Part shown: positions 1-9,003 of the stretch, one piece after another
Position numbering within the stretch: the first letter of the stretch is position 1
Layout of the letters: each line of letters starts with the position of its first letter
Assembly: GCF_026810505.1 (NCBI RefSeq)
Contig: NZ_CP101750.1
Coordinates: 4,951,001 to 5,015,000, forward strand
DNA length: 64,000 nt
Direction of reading: 5' to 3'
Source of the DNA: Streptomyces sp. Je 1-369
Lineage (GTDB): Bacteria > Actinomycetota > Actinomycetes > Streptomycetales > Streptomycetaceae
Notes under the pieces: model-generated
Seen by the model: the letters and a program-made list of their open reading frames with translations, nothing else
Told to the model about the DNA's origin: nothing
Databases searched by the model: none
Program-made: the position numbers and the translations under genes

Positions 1-384
1 CCCCGCGATGCGGGCCAGCAGCGGACGTGTCACGTCGACGGCCTGGAGCCGGTCGAGGCGGATGTGGGCGGTGCGCCGGAAGAACAGCCCGGTGCGGATG
101 CGCAACTCCGTGTCGGTGACGCAGAAGTGCGTGAACCACCAGCTCAGGAAGCCGTACAGCGCGCCGCCGACCACCACGGCCACGCTGCCGAGGAGCAGGG
201 TGGTGGCGGTCAGCGCGGAGAGGCGCTGCTGCGTGCCGTTCGGGTCGTGGACCGCCCAGCCCACCAGGACCGCGAAGGGCGCCCACGCGCGGCGCAGCGG
301 CGTGAAGGGGTGCAGGCGCCGCTCCGGCACCGCGCCGTCGGCCCCGGGACGGGTTGCGTCCGCCGCTTCCCGTACGCCCTTCAC
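1..384 (-). CDS. PH domain-containing membrane protein (YdbT-like), 3' part outside window
   Basis: Reading the minus strand from a GTG at 384 gives at least 128 codons that run off the left edge. The visible part has a hydrophilic start, two hydrophobic segments (around residues 33-45 and 60-85) and then the start of a bacterial PH (bPH2) domain, ending near the motif [20 protein letters not shown]. This layout matches the larger partner of YdbS/YdbT-type pairs found in many Gram-positives. The GTG overlaps the TGA of the preceding PH gene (GTGA), so translation is probably coupled. Its specific role is unknown; pairs of this kind are membrane proteins. Only the N-terminal quarter or so can be judged here. 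Confidence 0.8.
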   Translation of the reverse strand, partial: MKGVREAADATRPGADGAVPERRLHPFTPLRRAWAPFAVLVGWAVHDPNGTQQRLSALTATTLLLGSVAVVVGGALYGFLSWWFTHFCVTDTELRIRTGLFFRRTAHIRLDRLQAVDVTRPLLARIAG

Positions 385-890
385 AGCCCCGCCGATCGGG
401 CCTCGCCGAGCTCCGTCAGCCGGTCGCGCAACCGCTCCGCCTCCTCGGGGAGCAGCCCCGGGATGCGTGCGTCGGTGGCCGCCGCCGCGGTGCGCAGCTG
501 GACGCTCGCGAGTCCGAAGCGGCGCTCGACGGGTCCCGAGGTCACCTCGACGAGCTGCATCCGGCCGTACGGCACGACCGTCTCCTTGCGCCAGAGCACG
601 CCCCGGCTGATGAGCAGGTCGTCGGCCCGCTCCGCGTACCGCCACGAGCGCCAGTTGCGGCCGAGCACCCGCCATCCCCAGGCGACGACGGCGAGCGGCA
701 CCAGCGCGAACGCGGCCCAGGCGGGCCCCGCGAACAGGCCGAGCGGGATCCCGACGGCCACCGCGACCGGCACGAGCCAGACCACCAGCAGAAGCCGCCG
801 CAGCCTCAGCAGCCCCCGCGGCAGTCCGGACCACACCGGCTCGGCCCGCTCCCGCGCCGGCCCTGCCGGCCCCGCTGTCCCCGTGTCCAT
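381..890 (-). CDS. PH domain-containing protein (YdbS-like)
   Basis: A 169-residue protein with a Pro/Ala-rich N-terminus, two membrane segments (about residues 30-70) and a C-terminal bPH2 domain with the motif [20 protein letters not shown]. It is the short partner of the next gene, which it overlaps by 4 nt. The ATG at 890 is preferred over upstream in-frame starts because those would run into the divergent nuoD-like gene. A TACGCT hexamer ends 6 nt before the ATG, so the transcript may be leaderless. The pair is common in actinobacteria and its function is not established. Confidence 0.8.
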   Translation of the reverse strand: MDTGTAGPAGPARERAEPVWSGLPRGLLRLRRLLLVVWLVPVAVAVGIPLGLFAGPAWAAFALVPLAVVAWGWRVLGRNWRSWRYAERADDLLISRGVLWRKETVVPYGRMQLVEVTSGPVERRFGLASVQLRTAAAATDARIPGLLPEEAERLRDRLTELGEARSAGL

Positions 891-945
891 GCCCCAAGCG
901 TACGTAGGGCCGCTGACACGGCGGCGCGTGCGAGAGACTGTGGCC

Positions 946-2109
946 ATGAGTCCCACGACGGAGACCACCACGGAGACCACGCTCGGCATCGGCGGAGCGG
1001 CCGAGAGCACCGACATGGTGCTCAACATCGGCCCTCAGCACCCGTCCACGCACGGTGTGCTCCGCCTCCGCCTGGTCCTCGACGGCGAGCGCATCCAGCA
1101 CGCGGAGCCGGTCATCGGCTACATGCACCGCGGTGCGGAGAAGCTCTTCGAGGCGCGGGACTACCGGCAGATCGTGATGCTGGCCAACCGCCACGACTGG
1201 CTGTCGGCGTTCTCGAACGAGCTGGGCGTCGTCATGGCCGTGGAGCGGATGCTCGGCATGGAGGTCCCGGAGCGCGCCGTCTGGCTGCGCACGCTCCTCG
1301 CCGAGCTGAACCGCACCCTGAACCACCTGATGTTCCTCGGGTCCTACCCGCTCGAACTGGGCGGGATCACCCCGGTGTTCCACGCGTTCCGCGAGCGCGA
1401 GGAGCTCCAGAACGTGATGGAGGAGATCTCCGGCGGCCGCATGCACTACATGTTCAACCGCGTGGGCGGCCTCAAGGAGGACCTGCCCGCCGGATGGACC
1501 ACCCGCGCGCGGGAGGCGGTCGCGTCGGTGCGGTCGCGCATGGACGTGTACGACCGTCTGGTGCTCGGCAACGAGATCTTCCGGGGCCGTACGCGCGGCG
1601 TCGGTGTCCTCAGCCCGGAGGCGGTGCATGCCTACGGAGTGAGTGGTCCCATCGCGCGCGCCTCCGGGGTCGACCTCGACCTGCGCCGTGACGAGCCTTA
1701 CCTGGCTTACGGCGAACTCCAGGACACGCTGAAGGTCGTCACGCGCCAGGAGGGCGACTGCCTGGCGCGCTTCGAGTGCCTCCTGGAACAGACCCACAAC
1801 GCCCTGGACCTCGCCGACGCCTGCCTGGACCGGATCGCCGGGCTCCCGCAGGGGCCGGTCAACCAGCGGCTGCCGAAGGTCCTGAAGGCCCCGGAGGGCC
1901 ACACGTACGCGTGGACCGAGAACCCTCTCGGCATCAACGGCTACTACCTCGTCAGCAAGGGCGAGAAGACCCCGTACCGCCTCAAGCTGCGCTCGGCGTC
2001 GTACAACAACATCCAGGCGCTCACCGAGCTCCTTCCGGGGCAGCTGGTCGCGGACATGGTGGCGATCCTGGGGTCACTGTTCTTCGTGGTCGGCGACATC
2101 GACAAGTAG
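946..2109 (+). CDS. nuoD2: NuoD-like NADH-quinone oxidoreductase subunit D (stand-alone paralogue)
   Basis: The 387-residue product is a clear member of the 49 kDa/NuoD family: [12 protein letters not shown] at residues 29-40, C-terminal SYNNIQAL and the family ending GDIDK. It is shorter than the usual 430-440 residues and no other nuo gene lies nearby, so it is probably not the main complex I subunit. It keeps H32 and H36, but the residue that aligns with the quinone-binding tyrosine (bovine Y108) is W85. It also has HRGAEKL at 61-67, where actinobacterial complex I NuoD has, as I remember it, an HTGIEK motif; R62 aligns with bovine R85, which is methylated by NDUFAF7. Its 3' end overlaps the convergent methyltransferase gene by 36 bp. 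What it assembles with is unknown. Confidence 0.9.
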   Translation: MSPTTETTTETTLGIGGAAESTDMVLNIGPQHPSTHGVLRLRLVLDGERIQHAEPVIGYMHRGAEKLFEARDYRQIVMLANRHDWLSAFSNELGVVMAVERMLGMEVPERAVWLRTLLAELNRTLNHLMFLGSYPLELGGITPVFHAFREREELQNVMEEISGGRMHYMFNRVGGLKEDLPAGWTTRAREAVASVRSRMDVYDRLVLGNEIFRGRTRGVGVLSPEAVHAYGVSGPIARASGVDLDLRRDEPYLAYGELQDTLKVVTRQEGDCLARFECLLEQTHNALDLADACLDRIAGLPQGPVNQRLPKVLKAPEGHTYAWTENPLGINGYYLVSKGEKTPYRLKLRSASYNNIQALTELLPGQLVADMVAILGSLFFVVGDIDK

Positions 2110-3123
2110 AGGGTCATCGGCCAGTAGCGCCCCCAGGGCGACGCCGACCGGCTGCAGCAGCCACCCGAAGTCGCCGAGGCCGCCGGGCGCGGTGAGCTCC
2201 GCGGCCTCTCCCGCGCGTGTGAGGGCGCGTACGTACGCCGCCGGGTCGGTGGAGGCGAGCGTGAGCGGCGGTCGGCCGCCGCTCACGCCCAGCGCGCCGA
2301 GCGCGGCCCGCTGGGTGAGCAGCGCGGATCCGTCCGCCGCGCAGGCGTCCAGCGCCACATGCGCCGTGATGTCGCAGCTGCCGTCGGGCACGGGCGCCGT
2401 CTCGCGGCCCTCTCTGAAGCCCGTCAGCGTCCCGAAGGGCGGGCGGGCGCCCCGGGTGTGTGCGTAGTCGACGGCGACCGCGAGGCCGCGCGTCAGGGTC
2501 GCCGTGGCGGCCGCCCACGCCCCGTCCCGGGGACGCCCGATCTCCGCGCGCAGGCCGGGCTCGGGGGCCAGTGGCCACCAGTGCGCCAGCCACTGCGCGT
2601 CCGGCCCGTCCACGGGGTCGCCCGGAGCCTCGGTGCCGTCGCCGTCCACGAGCACGCGGCGCGGCACTCCGTCTTCGTCGACCTCGACGACGTCCACCGG
2701 GACGTTGTCCAGCCACTCGTTGGCGAACAGCAGGCCCGTGACGCCGGCCGGCGGAGTGCTCCGCCACTCGACGCGCGGGTCGAGGTCCGCCGGGCGCTCC
2801 GCGAGCTCCACCGCGTACGCACGCACGCGTGCCGCCACATCGGAGGGGAGCGCGGCGAGTACGGCCGCGGTGAGTTCGCCGCGGCCCGCCCCCATGTCCA
2901 CGAAGGCCACCTCGTACGGGTGACCGAGCTCCGCGTCCAGGCGGGCCAGGAGACGCGCCACGGCGCCCGCGTAGAGGGGCGAGGCGTGCACGGAAGTGCG
3001 GAAGTGGGCGGCGGGTCCATCGGGTCGGCGATAGAAGCCCTGAGGGCCGTACAGGGCGGCCTCCGTGGCCTCGCGCCAGCCGCGCGGGGCGGTCGTCCGT
3101 AGCACTTCCTTGTCGTTCGTCAC
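2074..3123 (-). CDS. SAM-dependent methyltransferase, MidA/NDUFAF7 (DUF185) family
   Basis: A 349-residue protein with the DUF185 pattern: YGPQGFY near residue 25, the SAM-binding stretch [18 protein letters not shown] around 75, [14 protein letters not shown] near 135, and DYAHTRG...[10 protein letters not shown]...[11 protein letters not shown] in the C-terminal half. In eukaryotes NDUFAF7 dimethylates an arginine of the complex I 49 kDa subunit. Here the gene overlaps tail-to-tail with a 49 kDa homologue, which makes that protein an attractive substrate. The GTG start at 3123 has a TAGCCT hexamer 7 nt upstream, suggesting a leaderless mRNA. Family assignment is firm; substrate is inference. 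Confidence 0.85.
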   Translation of the reverse strand: MTNDKEVLRTTAPRGWREATEAALYGPQGFYRRPDGPAAHFRTSVHASPLYAGAVARLLARLDAELGHPYEVAFVDMGAGRGELTAAVLAALPSDVAARVRAYAVELAERPADLDPRVEWRSTPPAGVTGLLFANEWLDNVPVDVVEVDEDGVPRRVLVDGDGTEAPGDPVDGPDAQWLAHWWPLAPEPGLRAEIGRPRDGAWAAATATLTRGLAVAVDYAHTRGARPPFGTLTGFREGRETAPVPDGSCDITAHVALDACAADGSALLTQRAALGALGVSGGRPPLTLASTDPAAYVRALTRAGEAAELTAPGGLGDFGWLLQPVGVALGALLADDPLLVDVADHEEQ

Positions 3124-3229
3124 AGCCCGCAGGCTAAGCGGGCCTCCACCTTGGGGAGTACATGTACTTGCTACGGATCGGACCTCCGGTTGACCCGGGG
3201 GCGCCGATGGCCTGCCTACGCTGGGTTAC

Positions 3230-4432
3230 GTGCAGCGCCTCTATGACTTCCTCCGCAGACACCCGACCTGGGTCGACGGCTTCTGGGCCTTCGTCCTCCT
3301 CGGGATCTCCGGGATCGGTCTGGTGGCCATGGCCGAGGGGGGCGGACGCGAGCCGCGGATGCTCTCGATCCCCGTCGCCATCGGGCTCTCCCTGGTGGTG
3401 ACGCTGCGCCGACGCGCCACCGAGAAGATGCTGGTGCTCGCCGCGGTCATCGGTTTCCTGCAGCTCGTCTTCGACGTGGAGACGATGCCCTCGAACTTCG
3501 CGATGCTGGTGATCGTCTACACCGCGGCGGCCGACGGAACGCGCTGGGCCTCGCGCTTCGCGCTGATCGGCGGCCTGTGCGCGGCCCCGCTGGCGATGAT
3601 GCGCTGGCCCACGGAGAACACCAGCACCTTCGGGCTCGTCTTCTTCACGATGTTCCAGATCGTGCCCTTCGTGCTCGCCTGGGTCCTCGGCGACTCCATC
3701 CGCACCCGCCGCGCCTACTTCGCGCAGCTGGAGGAGCGCGCCGACCGCCTGGAGCGGGAGCGCGAGGCGCAGTCGAAGGTGGCGGTGGCGGCCGAGCGGG
3801 CCCGGATCGCCCGCGAGCTGCACGACGTCGTGGCCCACAACGTCTCGGTGATGGTGGTCCAGGCCGACGGCGCCGCGTACGTCCTCGACGCCGCGCCCGA
3901 CCAGGCCAGGAAGGCCCTGGAGACCATCTCGGGCACCGGCCGCCAGGCCCTCGCCGAGATGCGCAGGCTGCTCGGTGTGCTGCGCACCGGGGAGCCCGAG
4001 GAGAGCGGCGAGTACGTTCCGCAGCCCGACGTCGAGCAGCTCGACGAACTCATCGAGCAGGTCCGCACCGCAGGCCTGCCCGTCGACTACAAGGTCGAGG
4101 GCACCCCGCGCCCCCTGCCCAGCGGCGTGGAGCTCACCGCGTACCGCATCGTGCAGGAGGCCCTCACCAACACCCGCAAGCACGGCGGCGAGAACGCCGG
4201 GGCGAGCGTGCGCCTGGTGTACTTCGACGACGGCCTGGGGTTGCTGGTCGAGGACGACGGCAAGGGCGCACCGCACGAGCTGTACGAGGACGGCGGGGCC
4301 GACGGCAGCGGGCACGGCCTGATCGGCATGCGCGAGCGGGTCGGCATGGTCGGCGGCACGCTCGACGCGGGGCCGCGTCCCGGCGGCGGCTTCCGGATCA
4401 GTGCGCTGCTGCCGCTCAAGCCCGCACACTGA
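3230..4432 (+). CDS. Two-component sensor histidine kinase (NarL-partner type, HisKA_3)
   Basis: This 400-residue kinase has about five N-terminal membrane segments (to residue ~150), a short coiled linker, the HisKA_3 box ARELHDVVAHNVSVM with phospho-accepting histidine near residue 198, and a C-terminal HATPase_c domain with ALTNTRKHG (N box) and GHGLIGMRERV. It lacks a large extracellular sensor loop, so it probably senses membrane state. The GTG at 3230 follows a TACGCT hexamer by 7 nt, so it is likely read from a leaderless transcript. The cognate regulator starts 61 nt downstream. Confidence 0.93.
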   Translation: MQRLYDFLRRHPTWVDGFWAFVLLGISGIGLVAMAEGGGREPRMLSIPVAIGLSLVVTLRRRATEKMLVLAAVIGFLQLVFDVETMPSNFAMLVIVYTAAADGTRWASRFALIGGLCAAPLAMMRWPTENTSTFGLVFFTMFQIVPFVLAWVLGDSIRTRRAYFAQLEERADRLEREREAQSKVAVAAERARIARELHDVVAHNVSVMVVQADGAAYVLDAAPDQARKALETISGTGRQALAEMRRLLGVLRTGEPEESGEYVPQPDVEQLDELIEQVRTAGLPVDYKVEGTPRPLPSGVELTAYRIVQEALTNTRKHGGENAGASVRLVYFDDGLGLLVEDDGKGAPHELYEDGGADGSGHGLIGMRERVGMVGGTLDAGPRPGGGFRISALLPLKPAH

Positions 4433-4493
4433 TCACACCACCTGACAGTCTTATGTGAGCCGACAGCCCTCAGCCCTTTGGAAGGACCCCTTG

Positions 4494-5165
4494 ATGTCGA
4501 TCCGCGTGATGCTCGTCGACGACCAGGTGCTGCTGCGCACCGGGTTCCGGATGGTGCTCGCCGCCCAGCCGGACATGGACGTGGTCGCGGAGGCGGGCGA
4601 CGGCGTGGAGGCCCTGGAGGTGCTGCGCGGGACCGAGGTCGACGTGGTGCTGATGGACGTCCGCATGCCGAAGCTGGACGGCGTGGAGACGACCCGGCGC
4701 ATCTGCCAGGACGCGAACCCGCCGAAGGTGCTGATCCTGACCACGTTCGACCTCGACGAGTACGCCTTCTCGGGGCTGAAGGCCGGGGCGTCCGGCTTCA
4801 TGCTCAAGGACGTGCCCCCGGGGGAGCTGCTCGCCGCGATCCGCTCCGTGCACAGCGGCGACGCGGTGGTCGCGCCGTCGACCACGCGACGGCTCCTCGA
4901 CCGCTTCGCGCCGATGCTGCCGAACGCCGGGGGACAGCCGCAGCACAAGCACCTGGAGCGCCTCACCGACCGCGAGCGCGAGGTCATGATCCTGGTCGCC
5001 CAGGGTCTGTCGAACGGCGAGATCGCCGCCCGGCTCGTCCTGTCGGAGGCGACCGTGAAGACGCACGTCGGACGCATCCTGACCAAGCTGGACCTGCGGG
5101 ACCGGGTGCAGGTGGTGGTCCTCGCGTACGAGACGGGACTCGTGCGGGCCGGAGGCAACTCCTAG
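4494..5165 (+). CDS. NarL/LuxR-family response regulator
   Basis: A 223-residue regulator with a receiver domain (acidic DD at 9-10, phospho-acceptor D55 in VVLMDVRMP, FMLKD lysine near 105) and a C-terminal LuxR helix-turn-helix (LTDREREVMILVAQGLSNGEIAARL, then TVKTHVGRILTKL). The start at 4494 is chosen over an in-frame GTG at 4455 because GGAAGGA lies a short distance upstream and the protein then begins directly at the receiver fold. It follows its kinase in the same direction and the two form a standard pair; the targets are not evident. Confidence 0.94.
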   Translation: MSIRVMLVDDQVLLRTGFRMVLAAQPDMDVVAEAGDGVEALEVLRGTEVDVVLMDVRMPKLDGVETTRRICQDANPPKVLILTTFDLDEYAFSGLKAGASGFMLKDVPPGELLAAIRSVHSGDAVVAPSTTRRLLDRFAPMLPNAGGQPQHKHLERLTDREREVMILVAQGLSNGEIAARLVLSEATVKTHVGRILTKLDLRDRVQVVVLAYETGLVRAGGNS

Positions 5166-5188
5166 GGCATACGGCTCGCCGGGGGGGG

Positions 5189-6295
5189 CTAGCGCAGTAC
5201 GCCCTCGATGAAGTCGCTGCCCAGGCGGGACACGACGCTGATGTCCAGCTGGTGCTGGACATAGCGCCCCCGACGGCGCGTGGTGATCAGATCCGCCTTC
5301 TTCAGGACGCCGAGGTGCCGGGATATCTCCGGCGCCGTCATGCCGTGCGCGTCGGCCAGCTCGCTCGTGGTGTACGCCCCGCGTGCGAGGTGGCGGCACA
5401 GGCGCATCCGCACCGGGTGGGCGAGCGCGGACATGCGGCGGGTCAGCTGCTCCACGGTGGGCGGGGCGGTGAGCCCGGGGGAGCTGATCGGGTATGTGAT
5501 CGACGCCTGCCAGCCCCTCCGGTGCAGCACCCACAGGTGCGGCCAGCCGAGGCTGGTCGGGACGATCGTCAGGCCTCCGGAGCCGGCGGTGGTCCGGCCG
5601 TCGCTCATCTTGTCCACGGTGATGACCTGACCACTCTCGTCCAGGGACACCGCTCCGGAGATGGCCTTCAGGGCCTCCGCGAGCCCCTTGCGCCGCAGCA
5701 GCTCGGTCTTGTGCCGGGCGTCCGCGGCCAGTTGGTGGTGCACGCGGGCCCAGGTGTCCGCGAAGAAGGCCTCGTCGCAGTCCTCCATGAGCGTGCGGAA
5801 CCACGCCCGGACGACCGGCGGGTCCTCGAGCAGCCGCTTGGTGAAGCGCACCTGGTGCGGGCCGCGCGCGGCGGCCAGGTCCAGTGCGCGCCGCTGCACG
5901 GCGGGGTCGGACAGGAGCTTGCGGTCCGGCTCCGCGTACGTCGACTGGCAGGTGAACTCCAGGGCCGCGTCCACGAACTGTTCGTCGGTCAGCTTGTCCA
6001 GCTGGTCGAGCTCCTCGGCGAGCGTGGCCCCCGGCAGCGCGTTCTGCCCGGGAAGTCCCGCGAAGGGCGCGAACACGTCCGAGAACGTCGTGCGCCACAG
6101 GAAGTCGGCCTCGCAGAGGCGGTCCGCGAGGCAGGGGTCCAGGCGCGTGGACACGGCCGTCACCCAGCCCTGCAGCCCCGGGTGGTGGCCCGGCTCCGAC
6201 AGGGCGTGCAGCGACATGCCGAGTTCGGACAGGGGCGAGGGCACGACGTGGATCCGCTCCTTGGCCAGCCCGCTGATGTCGATGCTCACGCTCAT
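5189..6295 (-). CDS. DUF5937-type ArsR-like transcriptional regulator
   Basis: About 368 residues. The C-terminal ~90 residues form a winged helix of the ArsR type (MSALAHPVRMRLCRHLARGAYTTSELADAHGMTAPEISRHLGVL), and the large N-terminal part matches the DUF5937 family common in Streptomyces, of unknown ligand. The ATG at 6295 gives the typical beginning VSIDISG; a GTG at 6310 is possible. A perfect 12-bp inverted repeat lies 36 nt upstream of the start (6331-6359) and is a likely autoregulatory operator. Neighbours on both sides are unrelated, so the controlled function is not apparent. Confidence 0.82.
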   Translation of the reverse strand: MSVSIDISGLAKERIHVVPSPLSELGMSLHALSEPGHHPGLQGWVTAVSTRLDPCLADRLCEADFLWRTTFSDVFAPFAGLPGQNALPGATLAEELDQLDKLTDEQFVDAALEFTCQSTYAEPDRKLLSDPAVQRRALDLAAARGPHQVRFTKRLLEDPPVVRAWFRTLMEDCDEAFFADTWARVHHQLAADARHKTELLRRKGLAEALKAISGAVSLDESGQVITVDKMSDGRTTAGSGGLTIVPTSLGWPHLWVLHRRGWQASITYPISSPGLTAPPTVEQLTRRMSALAHPVRMRLCRHLARGAYTTSELADAHGMTAPEISRHLGVLKKADLITTRRRGRYVQHQLDISVVSRLGSDFIEGVLR

Positions 6296-6330
6296 GGCCC
6301 CATGGTGCACCTCGCCACTGACAGCGCGGC

Positions 6331-6359
6331 CGCCGATTGACGAGCGCCGTCAATCGGCG
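6331..6359. promoter_or_regulatory. Perfect inverted repeat, probable operator of the ArsR-like regulator
   Basis: Arms CGCCGATTGACG (6331-6342) and CGTCAATCGGCG (6348-6359) are exact reverse complements around a 5-nt centre. The site sits just upstream of the minus-strand regulator and contains TTGACG, which could be part of its promoter. No T-run follows, so a terminator is less likely. Confidence 0.55.
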
Positions 6360-6545
6360 CGACGCGGACGGTGCGGCGGGCGCAGGCTTGTGGTCATCGG
6401 GAGGCACGGCAGCGCCGCCGTGGCCGACATCCCCCGCCCCACATCACCCCACCCCGCCTCACCCGTCACGGTCGACGACCGAGCCGAGGCACGAACCGGC
6501 CCATCGATGTCCGTTAAGTACTATTTATACCGAGAGGTATCCGTC

Positions 6546-6773
6546 ATGAGCGTCACCCAGCAGTTCCTCCTCGACTCCTACCGCGCCGCGCAGCACGGCG
6601 GACCGACGCCGCCCGCGCCCGGACAGCACGACTGGCAGGCGGTCCGCGAAGTCCGCGACTACGGCCGCTTCCGCGCGGTCCTCGCGGAACGCCCCGCGCG
6701 CGGCAGGGTCCGCGCCGCCCTGGCCCGCCTCACGCGGGGATCCGTCGTACGAACTCCGCGACCGCTTCCCTGA
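6546..6773 (+). CDS. Small hypothetical protein
   Basis: A 75-residue basic protein starting MSVTQQFLLDSYRAAQHGG with an Arg/Ala-rich C-terminal half. I do not recognise a domain. Support for it being real comes from an unusually A+T-rich leader (6515-6545) with GAGAGG upstream of the ATG, and codon use with G/C at third positions. The last 44 nt overlap the end of the convergent lyase gene. It could be a conserved small Streptomyces protein; no function can be offered. Confidence 0.55.
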   Translation: MSVTQQFLLDSYRAAQHGGPTPPAPGQHDWQAVREVRDYGRFRAVLAERPARGRVRAALARLTRGSVVRTPRPLP

Positions 6774-7908
6774 CGTCATGGGCCGTCCACTTGAGGCCTT
6801 CCTCGGTCACGGTGACCTCCGTGACCGACAGGCCGGGCGGCCCGTCCGGGAACCAGCGCCCGAACAGCAGCGTGCCGGTCTCCTCGGCCTGCCCGAGGCA
6901 CGCCTCGTCCAGTACGTCGGGGGCGTACGGCAGCCACACCTGGAACTGGTGGGTGTGCGGGCGCTCCGGGTGTACGCGCGACCAGGGCACCCCCGCGGCC
7001 GCGAACCCCTCGTGCAGGGCGTCGGCGACCACGCGCGCGTGGGCGACGTACTCCGGCAGCCGGGGCAGCGTGTGCTTCAGGCCCAGGAGCGCCGAGACCG
7101 CGACGGGGAACTGCTGGAACAGCTGCCCTCCGTAGCGGTGGCGCCACACCCTCGCCTCCTCGACGAGGGTGCGCGGACCGGCCAGCGCGGCGCCGCTCAG
7201 CCCTTCCAGGGACTTGTAGAACGACACGTACACGGAGTCGGCGAGACCGGCGATCTCCGCGAGACCGCGTCCGAAGTGCGGTGTGCACTCCCAGAGCCGG
7301 GCGCCGTCGAAGTGCACGACCGCGTCCCTCTCGCGCGCCGCCGACACGACCTCTTCCAGCTCCTCCCACTCCGGCAGGACGAAACCGGCGTCCCGGAGCG
7401 GCAGTTCGAGCATCAGCGTCCCGAAGGGCTCCTCGAAGTCCCGTACTTCGTCCGCCGTCGGCAGCCGCGGCTCACCCGTCGGATGCACCGTCCGCAATCC
7501 GCTGACCACGGAGAACGCGGACCCTTCATGCACTTCGGGATGCGCCTTCGGATGCAGCGCCACGGTCGCGTTCCCCGTACGGCCCGCCCAGCAGCGCAGC
7601 GCGACCTGCTGCGCCATCGTGCCGGTCGGGAAGAACGCGGCGTCCTCCTTGCCGAGCAGCCGTGCGACCTCGCCCTCCAGGGAGGCCACGACGGCGTTGC
7701 CGTAGATGTCGGTGGGGTCCTCCGCGCCGACCACCTCGGGAGCCGCGGCGGCCAGTGCCGACAGGCGCTCGGTGAGGGGGATGTTCAGGACGGAACGGTG
7801 CAGGGTCCGGACGGCGCCCACGGCGGCGGCGCGGCGGCGGGCCGCCTGGATCTCGTCCGCGTCATTCCGCGGCTCCGGTTGCTCTTCTACCGCGCTTTCA
7901 GAGGGCAT
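6730..7908 (-). CDS. PLP-dependent beta-eliminating lyase (threonine aldolase-like)
   Basis: A 392-residue fold-type I PLP enzyme. The N-terminal half has FFPTGTMAQQVALRCW (cofactor phosphate region), HFDGARLWEC supplies the aspartate that holds the pyridine nitrogen, and YVSFYKSLEGLSGAALAG contains the Schiff-base lysine. This arrangement matches low-specificity L-threonine aldolases and related lyases, which cleave beta-hydroxy amino acids to glycine and an aldehyde. The N-terminus (about 55 residues before the conserved core) is longer than in classical threonine aldolases, so the substrate is uncertain. It is divergent from the CoA/NAD operon that follows. Confidence 0.85.
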   Translation of the reverse strand: MPSESAVEEQPEPRNDADEIQAARRRAAAVGAVRTLHRSVLNIPLTERLSALAAAAPEVVGAEDPTDIYGNAVVASLEGEVARLLGKEDAAFFPTGTMAQQVALRCWAGRTGNATVALHPKAHPEVHEGSAFSVVSGLRTVHPTGEPRLPTADEVRDFEEPFGTLMLELPLRDAGFVLPEWEELEEVVSAARERDAVVHFDGARLWECTPHFGRGLAEIAGLADSVYVSFYKSLEGLSGAALAGPRTLVEEARVWRHRYGGQLFQQFPVAVSALLGLKHTLPRLPEYVAHARVVADALHEGFAAAGVPWSRVHPERPHTHQFQVWLPYAPDVLDEACLGQAEETGTLLFGRWFPDGPPGLSVTEVTVTEEGLKWTAHDVREAVAEFVRRIPA

Positions 7909-8055
7909 CCTCCGAGCATGACCCGTTCATCGCGCACCGGTCATATGAATAACCACAGGCTGTGGACAGCGGAAGACGCGGCGCCAACCGATCGCGTTAA
8001 CATGACGAGAAATCGTCCGGTACCCCGAGCGGACTGGAACGGAAGGCGCCGCCGC

Positions 8056-9003
8056 GTGAACGCATCGCATCAGCCAGACCCGCGGGACCGCCCCGCGAGG
8101 CTCACCGTGGGAGTCGTGGGAGCGGGCCGGGTGGGACCCGCGCTCGCCGCGTCGTTGCAGCTCGCGGGGCACCGTCCGGTGGCCGCGTCCGGCGTGTCCG
8201 ACACGTCGGTGCGACGGGCCGCCGCCCTGCTCCCCGACGTCCCCCTCGTCCCGCCCGCCGAGGTGCTCGAACGCGCCGACCTGGTCCTCCTGACAGTCCC
8301 CGACGACGCGCTTCCCGGCCTCGTCGAGGGCCTCGCCGAGACCGGCGCCGTGCGCCCCGGCCAACTCCTCGTCCACACCTCCGGGCGGTACGGCACGCAG
8401 GTCCTCGAACCCGCCCTGCGCGCCGGAGCCCTGCCGCTCGCGCTGCACCCCGCCATGACCTTCACCGGCACCGCCGTCGACGTGCAGCGCCTCGCGGGCT
8501 GCTCCTTCGGAGTGACCGCCCCCGAGGAGCTGCGGCTCGCCGCCGAGGCCCTGGTCATCGAGATGGGCGGCGAGCCCGAGTGGATCGCCGAAGAGAACCG
8601 CCCGCTGTACCACGCGGCCCTCGCCCTGGGCGCGAACCACCTGGTCACGCTGGTCGCCGAGTCCATGGACCTGCTGCGCGACGCGGGCGTCTCGGCCCCC
8701 GACCGCATGCTCGGCCCGCTGCTCGGCGCCGCCCTGGACAACGCGCTCCGCTCGGGCGACGCGGCGCTCACGGGCCCCGTGGCGCGCGGGGACGCGGGCA
8801 CCGTCGCCGCGCACGTCGCCGAGTTGCGCAAGCACGCCCCGCAGACCGTCGCGGGCTACCTCGCGATGGCCCGCGCCACCGCCGACCGCGCCCTCGCCCA
8901 CGGCCTGCTCAAGCCCGAACTCGCCGAGGACCTCCTCGGCGTGCTCGCCAACGGAGCCAACGGCACCCCCGGCACCGGCGGAGCCGAAGGGGGAGTCCGA
9001 TGA
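8056..9003 (+). CDS. DUF2520 Rossmann-fold oxidoreductase (ketopantoate reductase-like)
   Basis: A 315-residue protein with an N-terminal NAD(P)-binding motif ([21 protein letters not shown]) and a C-terminal DUF2520 domain ([11 protein letters not shown], then AANHLVTL-like helix [18 protein letters not shown]). Its stop overlaps the panC start by 4 nt (ATGA), and the DUF2520-panC pairing is frequent in actinobacteria, so a role in pantoate supply (the PanE step) is a reasonable inference. GTG 8056 is preceded by GGAAGG at a good distance. It heads a five-gene coupled operon. Confidence 0.85.
   Translation: MNASHQPDPRDRPARLTVGVVGAGRVGPALAASLQLAGHRPVAASGVSDTSVRRAAALLPDVPLVPPAEVLERADLVLLTVPDDALPGLVEGLAETGAVRPGQLLVHTSGRYGTQVLEPALRAGALPLALHPAMTFTGTAVDVQRLAGCSFGVTAPEELRLAAEALVIEMGGEPEWIAEENRPLYHAALALGANHLVTLVAESMDLLRDAGVSAPDRMLGPLLGAALDNALRSGDAALTGPVARGDAGTVAAHVAELRKHAPQTVAGYLAMARATADRALAHGLLKPELAEDLLGVLANGANGTPGTGGAEGGVR

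Noticed and set aside
3134..4429. Long minus-strand ORF opposite the histidine kinase
   Set aside because: Low-complexity His/Asp/Arg-rich translation typical of an antisense shadow in high-GC DNA; the plus strand has intact kinase motifs.
7951..7969. DnaA box / origin element (CTGTCCACA on minus strand)
   Set aside because: A single imperfect box with no cluster and no dnaA/dnaN nearby.
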